Shown: positions 24,896-34,602 of the stretch, in pieces
How the letters are laid out: the number at the start of each line of letters is the position of its first letter
Position numbering within the stretch: the first letter of the stretch is position 1
Source: Acinetobacter sp. N54.MGS-139
GTDB taxonomy: Bacteria > Pseudomonadota > Gammaproteobacteria > Burkholderiales > Burkholderiaceae_F
Reading direction: 5' to 3'
DNA length: 61,046 nt
Assembly: GCA_000980495.1 (NCBI GenBank)
Contig: LARN01000005.1
Span: 1-61,046 of the forward strand
Made by a program: the position numbers and the translations under genes
Notes under the pieces: model-generated
Seen by the model: only the letters and a program-made list of their open reading frames with translations
Database searches by the model: none
Told to the model about the DNA's origin: nothing

Positions 24896-26191
24896 TTACT
24901 TAATAGTGGGACCCCATGAGGGTTCGCGAATGTCTCCACTGGTACCCGAGAGTCGGGAACGAGTGCTTCCGTCCGTGGAGACAGTGGACAGAACACCCTT
25001 ACCTCCAACCTCGGAGGCATAAATAATCATGTTTCCGTTGGGCGAGTAGCTCGGCGACTCGTTCTTTCCGATTTCAGAAAGCGGAATCACATTGCCGGTC
25101 GCTAAATCCTGCTGCACGAGCTTAAAGTGGCCGCCCGTGCGAACGATATAAGCGACCTGGTCATTCTTAGGACTGACCGCCGGACTAATGGCGTAGGCAT
25201 TACCAAAGCTGATGCGTTCAGCGGAACCGCCCGCAACCGGCTTTCTATAGATCTGCGGATTGCCGCCTCGGTCGCTCGTGAAGTAAATATATTTACCGTC
25301 CGGCGAGAATGCGGGCTCTGTATCGATGCTGCCGCCTGTGGTGAACTGTCTGAGGTTCTGACCGTTGGTATCCAACAGATAAATCTTCGTGCCGCCGTCC
25401 TTAGACAGTGCCACTGCCAGCGTACCTCCGTCCGGGCTGAAAGCCGGCGCACTGTTGTTGCCCCGAAAAGCAGCGACCTGGCGGCGCTTACCCGTGCTCA
25501 GATCATGAATCCAAACGGTCGGTTTGCCTGTCTCGAATGAGGTGTAGGCAATCTGTCTGCCGTTGGGAGACCAATCGATAGAAATAATCGGATGTCTGAT
25601 GCGAAGGGCAACCTGAGGGTTGTAGCCGTCGCTGTCAGCTACCATGATGGCGTAGTTGTTCTTGGCCTGCTGAGAAACGTAAGCGATGCGTGTCGCAAAA
25701 TCGCCCTTCTCTCCGGTCAGGCGTTCAAAAATTCGATCTGCGATCTTATGGGCATAAAGACGCAGGTCGTCCTTCGGAGAAATATAGGAGGCTTCGTCTG
25801 TCTCCTGCTTTTTCACCGGGTCAAAGAGGCGGAACTTGATTTCATAGCGTCCGTCGGCAGCTCGTGTCACAGAACCGTCTGCAAATGCACCGACGCCGGC
25901 TGTACTCAATGCTTTCCAGTCCGGATCCTTGTCGAGTGCCGTGGCGGCATCACAGGAAACCAAACGGAAAAAACCGCTTCGGACCAAATCGTTGCCGATG
26001 ATTTCGGCAATGTTCTCAGGCGCTTCGCTATTGCCGAAAAACGGCTGAACAGCAATTGGAAATTGGTTTGCCCCGACACCTTGAATGTTCACAAAAAGCT
26101 GTGCAAAAGCCGGTTCGGCAGCTGCGATTCCTACCAAGCCGACGGCTTTAAGAAATACGCGGCGATTCAATCCCAAGTCACGTCTGACCAT
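24896..26191 (-). CDS. tolB: Tol-Pal translocation protein TolB, with Tat-like signal
   Basis: A 431-residue periplasmic protein with an N-terminal alpha/beta domain and a C-terminal beta-propeller marked by repeated blades (ISIDWSPNGRQIAYTS, PAFSPDGGTLAVA, PAFSPDGKYIYFTS, PSYSPNGNMIIYAS). It binds Pal and TolA to keep the envelope intact. The N-terminus NRRVFLKAVG at residues 9-18 fits the twin-arginine export motif, whereas E. coli TolB uses Sec. AGGA precedes the ATG. The usual upstream tolQ, tolR and tolA are not here; purH lies upstream instead. Confidence 0.95.
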   Translation of the reverse strand: MVRRDLGLNRRVFLKAVGLVGIAAAEPAFAQLFVNIQGVGANQFPIAVQPFFGNSEAPENIAEIIGNDLVRSGFFRLVSCDAATALDKDPDWKALSTAGVGAFADGSVTRAADGRYEIKFRLFDPVKKQETDEASYISPKDDLRLYAHKIADRIFERLTGEKGDFATRIAYVSQQAKNNYAIMVADSDGYNPQVALRIRHPIISIDWSPNGRQIAYTSFETGKPTVWIHDLSTGKRRQVAAFRGNNSAPAFSPDGGTLAVALSKDGGTKIYLLDTNGQNLRQFTTGGSIDTEPAFSPDGKYIYFTSDRGGNPQIYRKPVAGGSAERISFGNAYAISPAVSPKNDQVAYIVRTGGHFKLVQQDLATGNVIPLSEIGKNESPSYSPNGNMIIYASEVGGKGVLSTVSTDGSTRSRLSGTSGDIREPSWGPTIK

Positions 26192-26352
26192 ACGTTCCTC
26201 ATCTCCATAAATCTAACAAGCACACTAAGTTAATCTTAATGTGCCGGAAAGCCTCGGACCGTGATCCGATAACTAAATACTTTGAATTTTGTATCAATAA
26301 TTGAGCCGAAATCGTGTTTACTGCGATTCCGGCTCGAATTAGGAAAATTTAA

Positions 26353-27921
26353 TTAGTGGCGGAAGTGACGTTCACCGGTAAAGACCATGGTGATACCGCG
26401 TTCATTGGCCGCAGCAATCACTTCTTCATCACGAATAGATCCGCCCGGCTGGATAACCGCAGTCGCGCCCGCATCAATAATGACATCCAAACCGTCTCGG
26501 AACGGGAAGAATGCGTCCGAAGCGGCAACGCTGCCCTCTAAAGAGAGACCGGCTTCTTTTGCCTTGATGGATGCAATTCTGGCAGAGTCAACGCGGCTCA
26601 TCTGACCGGCGCCGACGCCCAAAGTCATGCCGTCGCGTACAAAGACGATTGTATTGGACTTGATGAACTTGGCGATCTTCCAAGCAAACATCATGTCGGA
26701 GATCTGAGCGCTAGTCGGAGCGAGCTTCGTCACGACCTTGAGGTCCTTTTCACTGACGCACTGTGTATCAGGGGTCTGAACCAAGAGGCCGCCGCCGATG
26801 CGCTTCATATCCAGGTCGTTGCGGGCATGTCCCATGGCAACCGTGAGCAGACGAAGATTCTTCTTCTGCAGAAGAATGTCCAATGCGCCCTGAGAGAACT
26901 CAGGCGCAATAATGACTTCAGCGAACTGCTTGGCAATCTTCTCGGCAGCTTCTTTGGAAACTTCGCAGTTGAAAGCGATGATGCCGCCGAAGGCAGACGT
27001 CGGATCGCACTTAAAGGCCTTGCTGTAGGCCTCTTCGGAATTCATTCCGATAGCAGCGCCGCAGGGGTTGGCATGCTTAATAATCACACAGGCAGGGCTG
27101 TCAAAGCTGCGGACGGCTTCCCAGGCGGCATCGCTGTCAGCGATGTTGTTGTAGGAAAGTTCCTTACCGTGAAGCTGGTGGTATCCGGCCAAGAGTCCGG
27201 GTGCAACATTTCTTTCGCGGTAGAAAGCAGCTTCCTGATGAGGATTTTCGCCGTAGCGCATATCCTGCACTTTAACCCACTGGCGTGTCAGGCTTTCCGG
27301 GAACTTTGTACGAGTCGAAACGTCGTTGCCCTTCATGCTGGTCAGATAGTTGGAAATCATGGCGTCGTAGTGAGCGGTATGAACAAACACTTTCTTTGCC
27401 AATTCCAGTCTGGTTTCCGGAGAAACTTCGCCTTTTTCCTTGATCTCTTCGATAACTTTTCTGTAGTCGCCGGGAGAGACAATGACGGTAACACTTTCAT
27501 GGTTCTTCGCGGCAGCGCGAATCATCGTGGGACCGCCGATATCAATATTTTCGATGGCGTTTTCAAAGGTGCAGTTCGGGTTGGCGATTGCCTGTTCGAA
27601 CGGATACAGGTTGACTGCGACGATGTCAATCGGATCAATTTCAAACTGCTTTAACGCCTCCATGTGCTCCGCAACGGGGCGGCGGGCAAGAATGCCGGCA
27701 TGGATCTTCGGGTTCAGTGTTTTGACTCTTCCGTCAAGCATTTCCGGGAAGCCGGTGTAATCGGCAACCTCTTGTACGGGAATGCCTGCCTGAGCGATGA
27801 GTTTTGCGGTGCCCCCGGTAGACAGAATGTGGTAACCGAGTTCCGTCAGGGCTTTTGCAAATTCAACAGCGCCGGATTTATCCGAGCAGCTGATCAGCGC
27901 TTGTTTTTTCATGTTGTGCAT
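26353..27921 (-). CDS. purH: Bifunctional AICAR formyltransferase/IMP cyclohydrolase
   Basis: A 522-residue enzyme for the last two steps of IMP synthesis. The N-terminal IMP cyclohydrolase (about 1-195) begins [14 protein letters not shown] and contains [10 protein letters not shown] and the phosphate-binding region; the C-terminal transformylase ends with [31 protein letters not shown] chose ATG 27921, with ATG 27912 equally possible. The frame stays open to 28119, but that would overlap dusB and adds non-conserved residues. In relatives fis sits between dusB and purH; it is absent here. Confidence 0.95.
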   Translation of the reverse strand: MHNMKKQALISCSDKSGAVEFAKALTELGYHILSTGGTAKLIAQAGIPVQEVADYTGFPEMLDGRVKTLNPKIHAGILARRPVAEHMEALKQFEIDPIDIVAVNLYPFEQAIANPNCTFENAIENIDIGGPTMIRAAAKNHESVTVIVSPGDYRKVIEEIKEKGEVSPETRLELAKKVFVHTAHYDAMISNYLTSMKGNDVSTRTKFPESLTRQWVKVQDMRYGENPHQEAAFYRERNVAPGLLAGYHQLHGKELSYNNIADSDAAWEAVRSFDSPACVIIKHANPCGAAIGMNSEEAYSKAFKCDPTSAFGGIIAFNCEVSKEAAEKIAKQFAEVIIAPEFSQGALDILLQKKNLRLLTVAMGHARNDLDMKRIGGGLLVQTPDTQCVSEKDLKVVTKLAPTSAQISDMMFAWKIAKFIKSNTIVFVRDGMTLGVGAGQMSRVDSARIASIKAKEAGLSLEGSVAASDAFFPFRDGLDVIIDAGATAVIQPGGSIRDEEVIAAANERGITMVFTGERHFRH

Positions 27922-28025
27922 TTCGTTAGAAACTTCCGTTGAGATAAAAGTTTGAACCCGCTCGTTTCTGCTCCCGGAACGCGTTATGCGCTGCCGGACG
28001 GCAGAAAACAAGCATTGCGTAAAAG

Positions 28026-29006
28026 CTAGTCGAGATTGTCCTTCAAGAGACGCTCGACTTTTTTTTCTAATTGAATCGGATCCGTAACGGAGTACAAATC
28101 CGTCAATAGAGTCGGACATAAGTCTAAACGTTTAAAGTAGCCGCTGAGGTGTTTGCGGATTGTCTTTAGCCCTTTTTCCTTCTCGTAAAAAGAAAAATGT
28201 AACTGTAAGTGTTCGCCAATAGTTTCAATAAGTTGGCTCTTACTCGGCGTCTGCGGGATTCTTCCGTTGAGTCGGTCGTTTATTTGAGAAAAAATCCAAG
28301 GGTTTCCGATAGCCGCGCGACCGATCATGATGCCGTCGGCGCCGGTCTGTGCAAGAACGGCTTCGGCCTTTTCAACGCTGTCGATGTCGCCGTTGGCAAT
28401 CACCGGTATATCAACAGATGCCTTCACTTCGGCAATTCTCTGATAATCCACCGCGCCTTTGAATCCTTGTTCTCGGGTACGGCCGTGGAGTACAAGCATT
28501 TTGATTCCGGCTTTCTGGGCAAGCGCCGCAACATTTAATGCGTTAATGTGCTCCGCATCCCAGCCGAGCCGATATTTGAGCGTTACCGGAACATCTACCG
28601 CTGCTGTCAGAGCCGTCAGCAGATTTTCGACAAGGGCTTCATCTTTTAGCAGAGCCGAGCCGCACTCTACCGAACAAACTTTTTTAGCCGGACAGCCGCA
28701 GTTGAAATCCACGATCTGCGCGCCGCATTGAACCGCATAGCGGGCCGTATCGGCCAAATCCTCAGGATCGGATCCGAGAAGCTGAATCGCGCGAGGATAA
28801 CTTTCGCTTCCGAGCGAAAATCTTTCCTGTGATTTCCTTGACTCCCTCAAGTGTTTCTGTGAGGCAACCATTTCGGCAACGGCATAAGCCGCGCCCAGCT
28901 TGCGGCAAATTTGGCGAAAAGGAAGATCGGTAAAGCCTGCCAGCGGTGCCAGAAACACACGTCCGGGAATTGTCACATTGCCGACTTGGACAGAACTGTC
29001 GGTCAT
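28026..29006 (-). CDS. dusB: tRNA-dihydrouridine synthase B
   Basis: A 326-residue FMN enzyme that reduces uridines in the tRNA D-loop. Seen: [18 protein letters not shown] at the N-terminus, the catalytic Cys segment [10 protein letters not shown], the FMN-contacting [19 protein letters not shown] and [18 protein letters not shown]. The C-terminal RNA-binding helices are present. The start overlaps the stop of the nucleotidyltransferase gene by four bases (ATGA), so translation is probably coupled. The DusB assignment, over DusA or DusC, rests on overall similarity and the neighbouring purH. Confidence 0.93.
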   Translation of the reverse strand: MTDSSVQVGNVTIPGRVFLAPLAGFTDLPFRQICRKLGAAYAVAEMVASQKHLRESRKSQERFSLGSESYPRAIQLLGSDPEDLADTARYAVQCGAQIVDFNCGCPAKKVCSVECGSALLKDEALVENLLTALTAAVDVPVTLKYRLGWDAEHINALNVAALAQKAGIKMLVLHGRTREQGFKGAVDYQRIAEVKASVDIPVIANGDIDSVEKAEAVLAQTGADGIMIGRAAIGNPWIFSQINDRLNGRIPQTPSKSQLIETIGEHLQLHFSFYEKEKGLKTIRKHLSGYFKRLDLCPTLLTDLYSVTDPIQLEKKVERLLKDNLD

Positions 29007-29713
29007 GAAAGATCCTGCTTCTTAAAAAAACAGCCCAAGGCCTCGCATTTGGCCAACTCTTCCGGAGTTCCGACGTTGGCCCAGGGACCTTCGTAGAGCT
29101 CACCGCTGATCAGGTGCTGATCCACAAATTGGTACAGCCAAGGGAAAAGCTTGGAAAACTCCGCTTTTTCTCCGGCAAAGATTTTGGGAGAGAAAACAGC
29201 GATATTTCCGTAGGTGAACTTTTTATTGTCGCTGCTGACAAGTCCGTCTTTTAAATCCATGTCTCCGTCATGGAAAGAAGGATTGGGCACCAATACCAAA
29301 TGCCCGACGATTTCTCCTTTTCTAATTCGATCACCGGCTTTTTCCAGGGAAGCGTAATCAAAGGCAGTAACGATGTCTCCGGAAACCACAACAAAGGGTT
29401 CTTGCCCGTCGCTGAGCAAAGGAAGTGCTTTGACAATACCGCCTTTGGTTTCCAGCGCATCCGAGATCGAACTACCTTCCTGAGAAATGGTCACCCTTAT
29501 TCCCTCGACCGGATGTTCTGCAAAGTGCGAAGGATAGAGTTCTGCGTAATGGGCGGTATTAACCACCGCCTCGCGGATACCGCCCTTTTTCAGACGATCA
29601 AGCTGCCAATCGACCATTGAGCGGCCCCACAGCTTGATCAGCGGTTTGGAATTATGCGCCGTGAGTTCGCGCATGCGTTTGCCTCTGCCGGCGCACAACA
29701 CAATCGCCTTCAA
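29003..29713 (-). CDS. murU: N-acetylmuramate-1-phosphate uridylyltransferase-like
   Basis: A 236-residue nucleotidyltransferase. The signature VLCAGRGKRMRELTAHNSKPLI gives the nucleotide-binding loop and catalytic Arg/Lys; LETKGGIVKALPLL and VVVSGDIV follow the family pattern. MurU makes UDP-MurNAc from recycled cell-wall sugar and bypasses the fosfomycin-sensitive route. The adjacent AmgK-like kinase supports this role, as the two act in sequence. Start is TTG at 29713 behind GGGAG. A related glucose-1-phosphate-type activity cannot be excluded. Confidence 0.86.
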   Translation of the reverse strand: MKAIVLCAGRGKRMRELTAHNSKPLIKLWGRSMVDWQLDRLKKGGIREAVVNTAHYAELYPSHFAEHPVEGIRVTISQEGSSISDALETKGGIVKALPLLSDGQEPFVVVSGDIVTAFDYASLEKAGDRIRKGEIVGHLVLVPNPSFHDGDMDLKDGLVSSDNKKFTYGNIAVFSPKIFAGEKAEFSKLFPWLYQFVDQHLISGELYEGPWANVGTPEELAKCEALGCFFKKQDLS

Positions 29714-29724
29714 TCCGACACTCC

Positions 29725-30732
29725 CTAGAAAGAGTATCCGACGGTCTCTTCGATGCCGGAGATTTGGTTAATGAAACGAGACAACGGTCTTAACGCATCA
29801 AAGCGGGAGGCAGTCTTTTGAACGTAATTCAGGAATCGCGGCGTATCACCGAGATATTTCGTTTTTCCGTCGCGGTAATTGAGGCGGGCAAAGATACCCA
29901 AAACCTTGAGGTGACGCTGGAGAGCCATCCATTCGACGTCTTCCCAGAACACGCCGAAGTCTGCCGGGACCGGGATGCCTACTTTGCGGGCTTTATCCCA
30001 ATAGCGAATGGTCCAATCCAAAACCTGAGCTTCGCTCCAGGAGATAAAGGCGTCTCGGCACAAGCAGGCAATGTCATAGCTGACCGGACCGTATACAGCG
30101 TCTTGGAAATCAATAACTCCGGGATTGTCCTTTTCTTCGAGCATCAAATTACGCGGCATGTAGTCTCGATGTACGTATACAAAGGACTGAGCAAGATTCT
30201 TTTTGATAATGAGATCAAACATCTTGTCGAACATGCTGCGCATCTGCGGCGTAATTTCCATATTCAGATGGCGTTTCACATACCACTCAGGGAAAAGTTC
30301 GAGTTCACGGCGAAGCAGTTCTTCGGAGTACTCAGGCAAGACACCCGGTTTGCTGTTCTTCTGGAGTTTGACAAGTGCGGTAGTGGCGTCATCCATTAAT
30401 CTAGAGGCGTTGTCCTCCGAAAGGACATCCAGATAAGTTTGAGCTCCCAAGTCTGACAGCAGCAGAAAACCTTGCTCTACGTCCTGAGCAAAGATTTTCG
30501 GAACGTTGATACCTTGTTTGGCAAACAGATCGTCGACAAAAATAAAAGGTTTGACGTTGCCGGTTTCGCCGGAAGAGTCCATGACGATGTAAGTCGTTCC
30601 GTCTCCGTCAATACGGAAATAGCTCCTAAAACCTGCGTCCGAAGATGCCGGGCGAAGCGTCTTCAGATTCAGCCCGAAAGACCCTCCGATTTTTTCCAGC
30701 CACTGCTTTAAGCCAACTTCACGCTCTGTCAT
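29725..30732 (-). CDS. amgK: N-acetylmuramate/N-acetylglucosamine kinase-like (APH fold)
   Basis: A 335-residue kinase of the aminoglycoside phosphotransferase fold. The catalytic loop FVYVHRDYMPRNLM and the metal-binding GVIDFQDAVYGPVSYDIA are clear. AmgK phosphorylates MurNAc at C1, giving the substrate of MurU, which is encoded 11 bases downstream. Together they form a peptidoglycan recycling pair known from Pseudomonas and betaproteobacteria. The gene is divergent from lptD, the usual arrangement, with an 88-base intergenic region that must hold both promoters. Confidence 0.88.
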   Translation of the reverse strand: MTEREVGLKQWLEKIGGSFGLNLKTLRPASSDAGFRSYFRIDGDGTTYIVMDSSGETGNVKPFIFVDDLFAKQGINVPKIFAQDVEQGFLLLSDLGAQTYLDVLSEDNASRLMDDATTALVKLQKNSKPGVLPEYSEELLRRELELFPEWYVKRHLNMEITPQMRSMFDKMFDLIIKKNLAQSFVYVHRDYMPRNLMLEEKDNPGVIDFQDAVYGPVSYDIACLCRDAFISWSEAQVLDWTIRYWDKARKVGIPVPADFGVFWEDVEWMALQRHLKVLGIFARLNYRDGKTKYLGDTPRFLNYVQKTASRFDALRPLSRFINQISGIEETVGYSF

Positions 30733-30820
30733 TACTTCATCTCCATCTTCCGTTGATCGGAAAGAATATGCAGGTCCATTAAGCCTTTATAATCTTTCCA
30801 CCTAATAGCGTGCAATTTTA

Positions 30821-33181
30821 ATGTCTAGTTTTTCAATTCGTCGAAAAAGACCCATGGAAGCTTTTCGAGCCTTACCCGTTTTTGTGGCAGTGACTTTAGC
30901 TTTGCCCTTGCTCGTCTCGGCGGCCGAGCGCGATCAAGATTCCGAAACGGCTACCCGACCTGAGTACGGACTGAAGCTGAATGCGGCACGGCGCTTAGAT
31001 GAGAATGCGCCTTCTGAAGAAGGCGATGCCCCAACTTATCTCACGGCGTTCAAAATGATCGGAACGCCCAATGAGAAAATCGAACTCATTGACAGCGCCG
31101 AAGTTCGGCGAGGCGGCTCCGTCCTTCGCGGCGACACCATTACCTACACTTTTGCCAACGACGAGGTTTATTCCAACGGGAATGCCTTAGTTGCCAGAAA
31201 CGGTACGATTTTCAAGGGGCCCGAGCTCACTTATCACCTTGATGCCGAAACCGGCGAAATGCCGAACGCAACCTTCCGCTATCTGCCGACGCAGATGAGA
31301 GGCACGTCCGACAAGATCGAACTTCTCGGCGAAGGCAAAGCCAAGATGTGCAATGCCATGGTCACAACCTGCCGCGAAGGTGAAGAAGCTTGGTGGATTA
31401 AAGCCTCTGACATTGATTACGACGAACTCGACGGATCTGCCGTCGGCAGGAACGCACGTCTGTACGTCGGTGGTATCCCGGTCTTTGCCTCGCCTTATTT
31501 CAGCTTCCCGGTCGGATCCGAGCGCAAGACGGGCTTTTTAACGCCGAGATTCGGCATGAGCTCCACGCTCGGCGTGAATATGAAAGTTCCGTTCTACTGG
31601 AACATTGCACCAAACTACGACTACACGCTGACGTTGAAGCCTATGTCTAAGCGCGGCGTGCTCTTTGGCAACGAGTTCCGTTACCTGCAGCCGACTTTTT
31701 CCGGCCAGGTGGATTACAACGTTATCTTTAAAGACAAAGAGACGCACGAACGACGTTACGGTGTAGCTTGGAAACACTACCAGCGCATCGGTGACGTTTC
31801 TCTCGGCGTCGATTATCAGAAGGTTTCCGATAACGATTACTTATCGGATTTCTCGACAACCATTCGTGAATCCAGTGAAAATGTTCTTAATCAGAACTTC
31901 TGGATAAGCTACGGACAGACTTATTGGAGCACTTCTTTAGGTGTTTACAAGAATCAAACCCTTCGGCCGAACAATAAGGGGGTCGAAAAACCGTATGAGA
32001 AAGAACCGGAATTTAATCTCAGCGGTTACGTTGCAGATTTTCACGGCGCGATCCTGGATTCTCGCTTGACGGCAACTCGTTTCCGTAGGGGAATTTCCTC
32101 CTACAACGGCCAGCGCGGAGAGAGCGGCGACGGTAACCGGACACTCTGGAACACCTCGATCTCCTATCCGCTCATGGGCTCCTATTGGTTCTTTACCCCG
32201 AAAGTTACGTATTCGTTCACGCATTACAACGACATTAAACACGCAAAGGCTGGCATTGACAGCTCTTCTTCACGTTCACTTCCGATCTACTCTCTGGACA
32301 CAGGTTTGATCTTTGAGAGAAATTCAACGATCTTCGGACGAGAAACAGAGCAAACTTTGGAGCCCCGTTTGTTCTACGCCTACATTCCCTATCGGAATCA
32401 AAGGCACATGCCGAACTTTGACAGCTCCTTGGCTGACTTGAACTTTGCTGAGCTCTTTACGCCGAATAAGTATTCAGGGTACGACCGAATTGCGAACACA
32501 AACCAATTGTCTGCGGTTTTGACAACGCGTTATATTGACTCCGGCACCGGCAAAGAATGGTTCTCCGCAACCGTGGGCCAGCGCTACTACTTCACGGATG
32601 AAAAAGTCGATCTTTATTGGGATACCCCTGGTAAAACAAAGAATCGCAGTGATGTGTTAGCCGCCACTCAGTTCTCTTTATTTGAGGGCTGGCGCTTGGA
32701 AGGTGCGATCCAGTACTCAACAGAATGGTCAAAGATCTCTAAAACAAGCGCAGGTATTCGTTATAACCCGCGTGATTTCTCGACCGTTGCCCTGTACTAT
32801 CGCTATAACTACAACCCCAACGACAAGCGTGAGGACTTCTACAACACCAATATCAAGCAGGTCGACTTTTCGTTCCAGTGGCCGATCATGAAAGACCTCT
32901 ACGGACTCGGAAGGTACAATTATTCATTCCGAGACAAAAAAGTGGTTGACTCCCTTATGGGCCTCGAATATCGTGCGGGGTGTTGGATTCTTCGCGGCGC
33001 CGTACAGCGTTACATCCGAAGTGAAGGAAGGTCGACGACGAACTTCTTCTTAGAACTTGAATTAGTCGGATTAGGCACCGTCGGATCGAGTCCGATCCAA
33101 GCCTTAAGCGAAGGCATTACGGGCTATAAACCGGTCGGGCCGAAGCCTGTTGAAGTCGGCCGATATGATTACTACGAATAA
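30821..33181 (+). CDS. lptD: LPS assembly outer-membrane protein LptD
   Basis: A 786-residue outer-membrane protein that, with LptE, inserts LPS in the outer leaflet. A signal peptide (about 12-34), an LptA-like periplasmic domain (75-205) and a large barrel rich in aromatic strands are visible. Cysteines are few: Cys177 and Cys184 in the periplasmic part and one in AGCWILRGAV near residue 725. E. coli uses two interdomain disulfides, so only one seems possible here. It is followed three bases later by surA, and is divergent from the amgK/murU pair. Confidence 0.94.
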   Translation: MSSFSIRRKRPMEAFRALPVFVAVTLALPLLVSAAERDQDSETATRPEYGLKLNAARRLDENAPSEEGDAPTYLTAFKMIGTPNEKIELIDSAEVRRGGSVLRGDTITYTFANDEVYSNGNALVARNGTIFKGPELTYHLDAETGEMPNATFRYLPTQMRGTSDKIELLGEGKAKMCNAMVTTCREGEEAWWIKASDIDYDELDGSAVGRNARLYVGGIPVFASPYFSFPVGSERKTGFLTPRFGMSSTLGVNMKVPFYWNIAPNYDYTLTLKPMSKRGVLFGNEFRYLQPTFSGQVDYNVIFKDKETHERRYGVAWKHYQRIGDVSLGVDYQKVSDNDYLSDFSTTIRESSENVLNQNFWISYGQTYWSTSLGVYKNQTLRPNNKGVEKPYEKEPEFNLSGYVADFHGAILDSRLTATRFRRGISSYNGQRGESGDGNRTLWNTSISYPLMGSYWFFTPKVTYSFTHYNDIKHAKAGIDSSSSRSLPIYSLDTGLIFERNSTIFGRETEQTLEPRLFYAYIPYRNQRHMPNFDSSLADLNFAELFTPNKYSGYDRIANTNQLSAVLTTRYIDSGTGKEWFSATVGQRYYFTDEKVDLYWDTPGKTKNRSDVLAATQFSLFEGWRLEGAIQYSTEWSKISKTSAGIRYNPRDFSTVALYYRYNYNPNDKREDFYNTNIKQVDFSFQWPIMKDLYGLGRYNYSFRDKKVVDSLMGLEYRAGCWILRGAVQRYIRSEGRSTTNFFLELELVGLGTVGSSPIQALSEGITGYKPVGPKPVEVGRYDYYE

Positions 33182-33184
33182 ACT

Positions 33185-34546
33185 ATGAAACTGACTCATC
33201 TTTATGCAGTATGTGCCTGCGCCCTCCTCTCCCTCGGCGCTGTCAATGCAGACAATGCGTACGCTCAGAAAGCGCAGGCAAAGAAGGAAGCGGCTGCGGC
33301 TCATAAAAACGCACCCGTTCCGGTCGACCGCATCGCTGCTGTTGTCAACCATGATGTGATTACAGAAATTCAGCTGCAGCAGAGAATTCATCAAGTCGCA
33401 ATGAATCTTCGCAGAAGAAACATTGCCCTGCCTCCGATGGAAAACCTTCGCGACCAGACGCTCGATCGTATGATTCTTGAACGAATCATCGAGCAAAAAG
33501 CCCGCGACACCGGTATTCGTATCGATGACAATATGCTTAACGGCGCCATCGAACAGATTGCGACCAATAATGGTTTAACCGTTCCTCAGCTCGAAAAGAA
33601 ATTGGCCGCCGACGGTATTTCCGTTCCGAGCTTCAAGAGCGAGATCCGCAGCGAACTAATTACTCAGCGTCTTCGTGAAAGAGATGTGGACGACAAGATC
33701 CAGATCCCCGAGAGCGAAATCGATCAGTATCTGAAAGACCAAAGCGGTCCGGGCAAACGCATGGAATACCGTTTGTCTCGTATTGTCATCAGCTTCCCTG
33801 AAAATCCCACCAAAGCGGAAGTTGAAGCTGCACAGAGAACAGCTTCCCGAGCACTTGAACAGGCTCAGAGAGGCGCAGACTTTAGCCAGCTGGCGGCGAA
33901 ATACTCCGTCACGCCTGAAGCAATGGAAGGCGGCGTCATGGGATGGGTTCCTGCCGGAAAACTTCCTCCGTTTGTTGTACAGGCCCTTCAGAACCACAAA
34001 GCCGGCGACATCATTCCCCTCCAGGCCGGAAACTCTTTCCAGATTCTCAAGCTGATGGGCGTCCGCGACCAAGGAGCACAAGCAGAGCAAGGTGTCCGTC
34101 AGACACATGTGCGCCACATCATGATGCGCCCCTCGAACGTCACGCCGGAAAAAGTTGTAATTCAGCGCTTAAACGAGATCAAATCACGTCTTGATAAAGG
34201 CGACGGTGACTTTCAAACACTGGCTCGTCTGCATTCCGCAGATCCGTCCGGAACACGAGGCGGCGACCTCGGTTGGCTATACCCGGGTGACGTTCCTCCG
34301 GAAATGGAGCAGCAGCTCGACAAACTGAGCGTCGGTGAAATCAGTGAACCGATCCGCACGCCCTACGGCTGGCACATCTTCCAGGTGCTTGACCGCAGAA
34401 CCAAGAGCGGCGTTAACGAACGTCAGCGAGAACAAGCCAGAGAAGCACTGCGTGAGCAGAAACTCGGCGATGCCGTCCTCGACTGGGAAAGACGCTTGCG
34501 TTCGGAAGCCTATGTTGAGAAGCGAATCAACAAACCGGAAGAATAA
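33185..34546 (+). CDS. surA: Periplasmic chaperone and peptidyl-prolyl isomerase SurA
   Basis: A 453-residue chaperone for outer-membrane proteins, including LptD. A Sec signal (ending near VNADNAYAQ), an N-terminal chaperone helix domain (VDRIAAVVNHDVITEIQL, about 45-195), two parvulin domains (about 196-300 and 310-415; the second has GGDLGWLYPGDVPPEME and EPIRTPYGWHIFQV) and a C-terminal helix are present. The unit lptD-surA is conserved. An intrinsic terminator separates it from rsmA; pdxA, often found at this point, is missing. Confidence 0.95.
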   Translation: MKLTHLYAVCACALLSLGAVNADNAYAQKAQAKKEAAAAHKNAPVPVDRIAAVVNHDVITEIQLQQRIHQVAMNLRRRNIALPPMENLRDQTLDRMILERIIEQKARDTGIRIDDNMLNGAIEQIATNNGLTVPQLEKKLAADGISVPSFKSEIRSELITQRLRERDVDDKIQIPESEIDQYLKDQSGPGKRMEYRLSRIVISFPENPTKAEVEAAQRTASRALEQAQRGADFSQLAAKYSVTPEAMEGGVMGWVPAGKLPPFVVQALQNHKAGDIIPLQAGNSFQILKLMGVRDQGAQAEQGVRQTHVRHIMMRPSNVTPEKVVIQRLNEIKSRLDKGDGDFQTLARLHSADPSGTRGGDLGWLYPGDVPPEMEQQLDKLSVGEISEPIRTPYGWHIFQVLDRRTKSGVNERQREQAREALREQKLGDAVLDWERRLRSEAYVEKRINKPEE

Positions 34547-34558
34547 AATCGTAAAGTC

Positions 34559-34588
34559 AAAAACGCTTAGGCCTCCTAAGCGTTTTTT
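34559..34588 (+). terminator. Rho-independent terminator between surA and rsmA
   Basis: The 12-base stem AAAACGCTTAGG/CCTAAGCGTTTT with a three-base loop and T run ends only 14 bases before rsmA. rsmA expression therefore depends on read-through or on a promoter within surA. Confidence 0.88.
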
Positions 34589-34602
34589 CATGGAATCAAG
34601 AA

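Noticed and set aside
24883..25020. N-terminal extension of pal into tolB
   Set aside because: It would bury the lipoprotein signal; AAGGA and the lipobox support the start at 24882.
27922..28119. N-terminal extension of purH
   Set aside because: The extra 66 codons overlap dusB and are not like any PurH start; the conserved N-terminus begins at 27921/27912.
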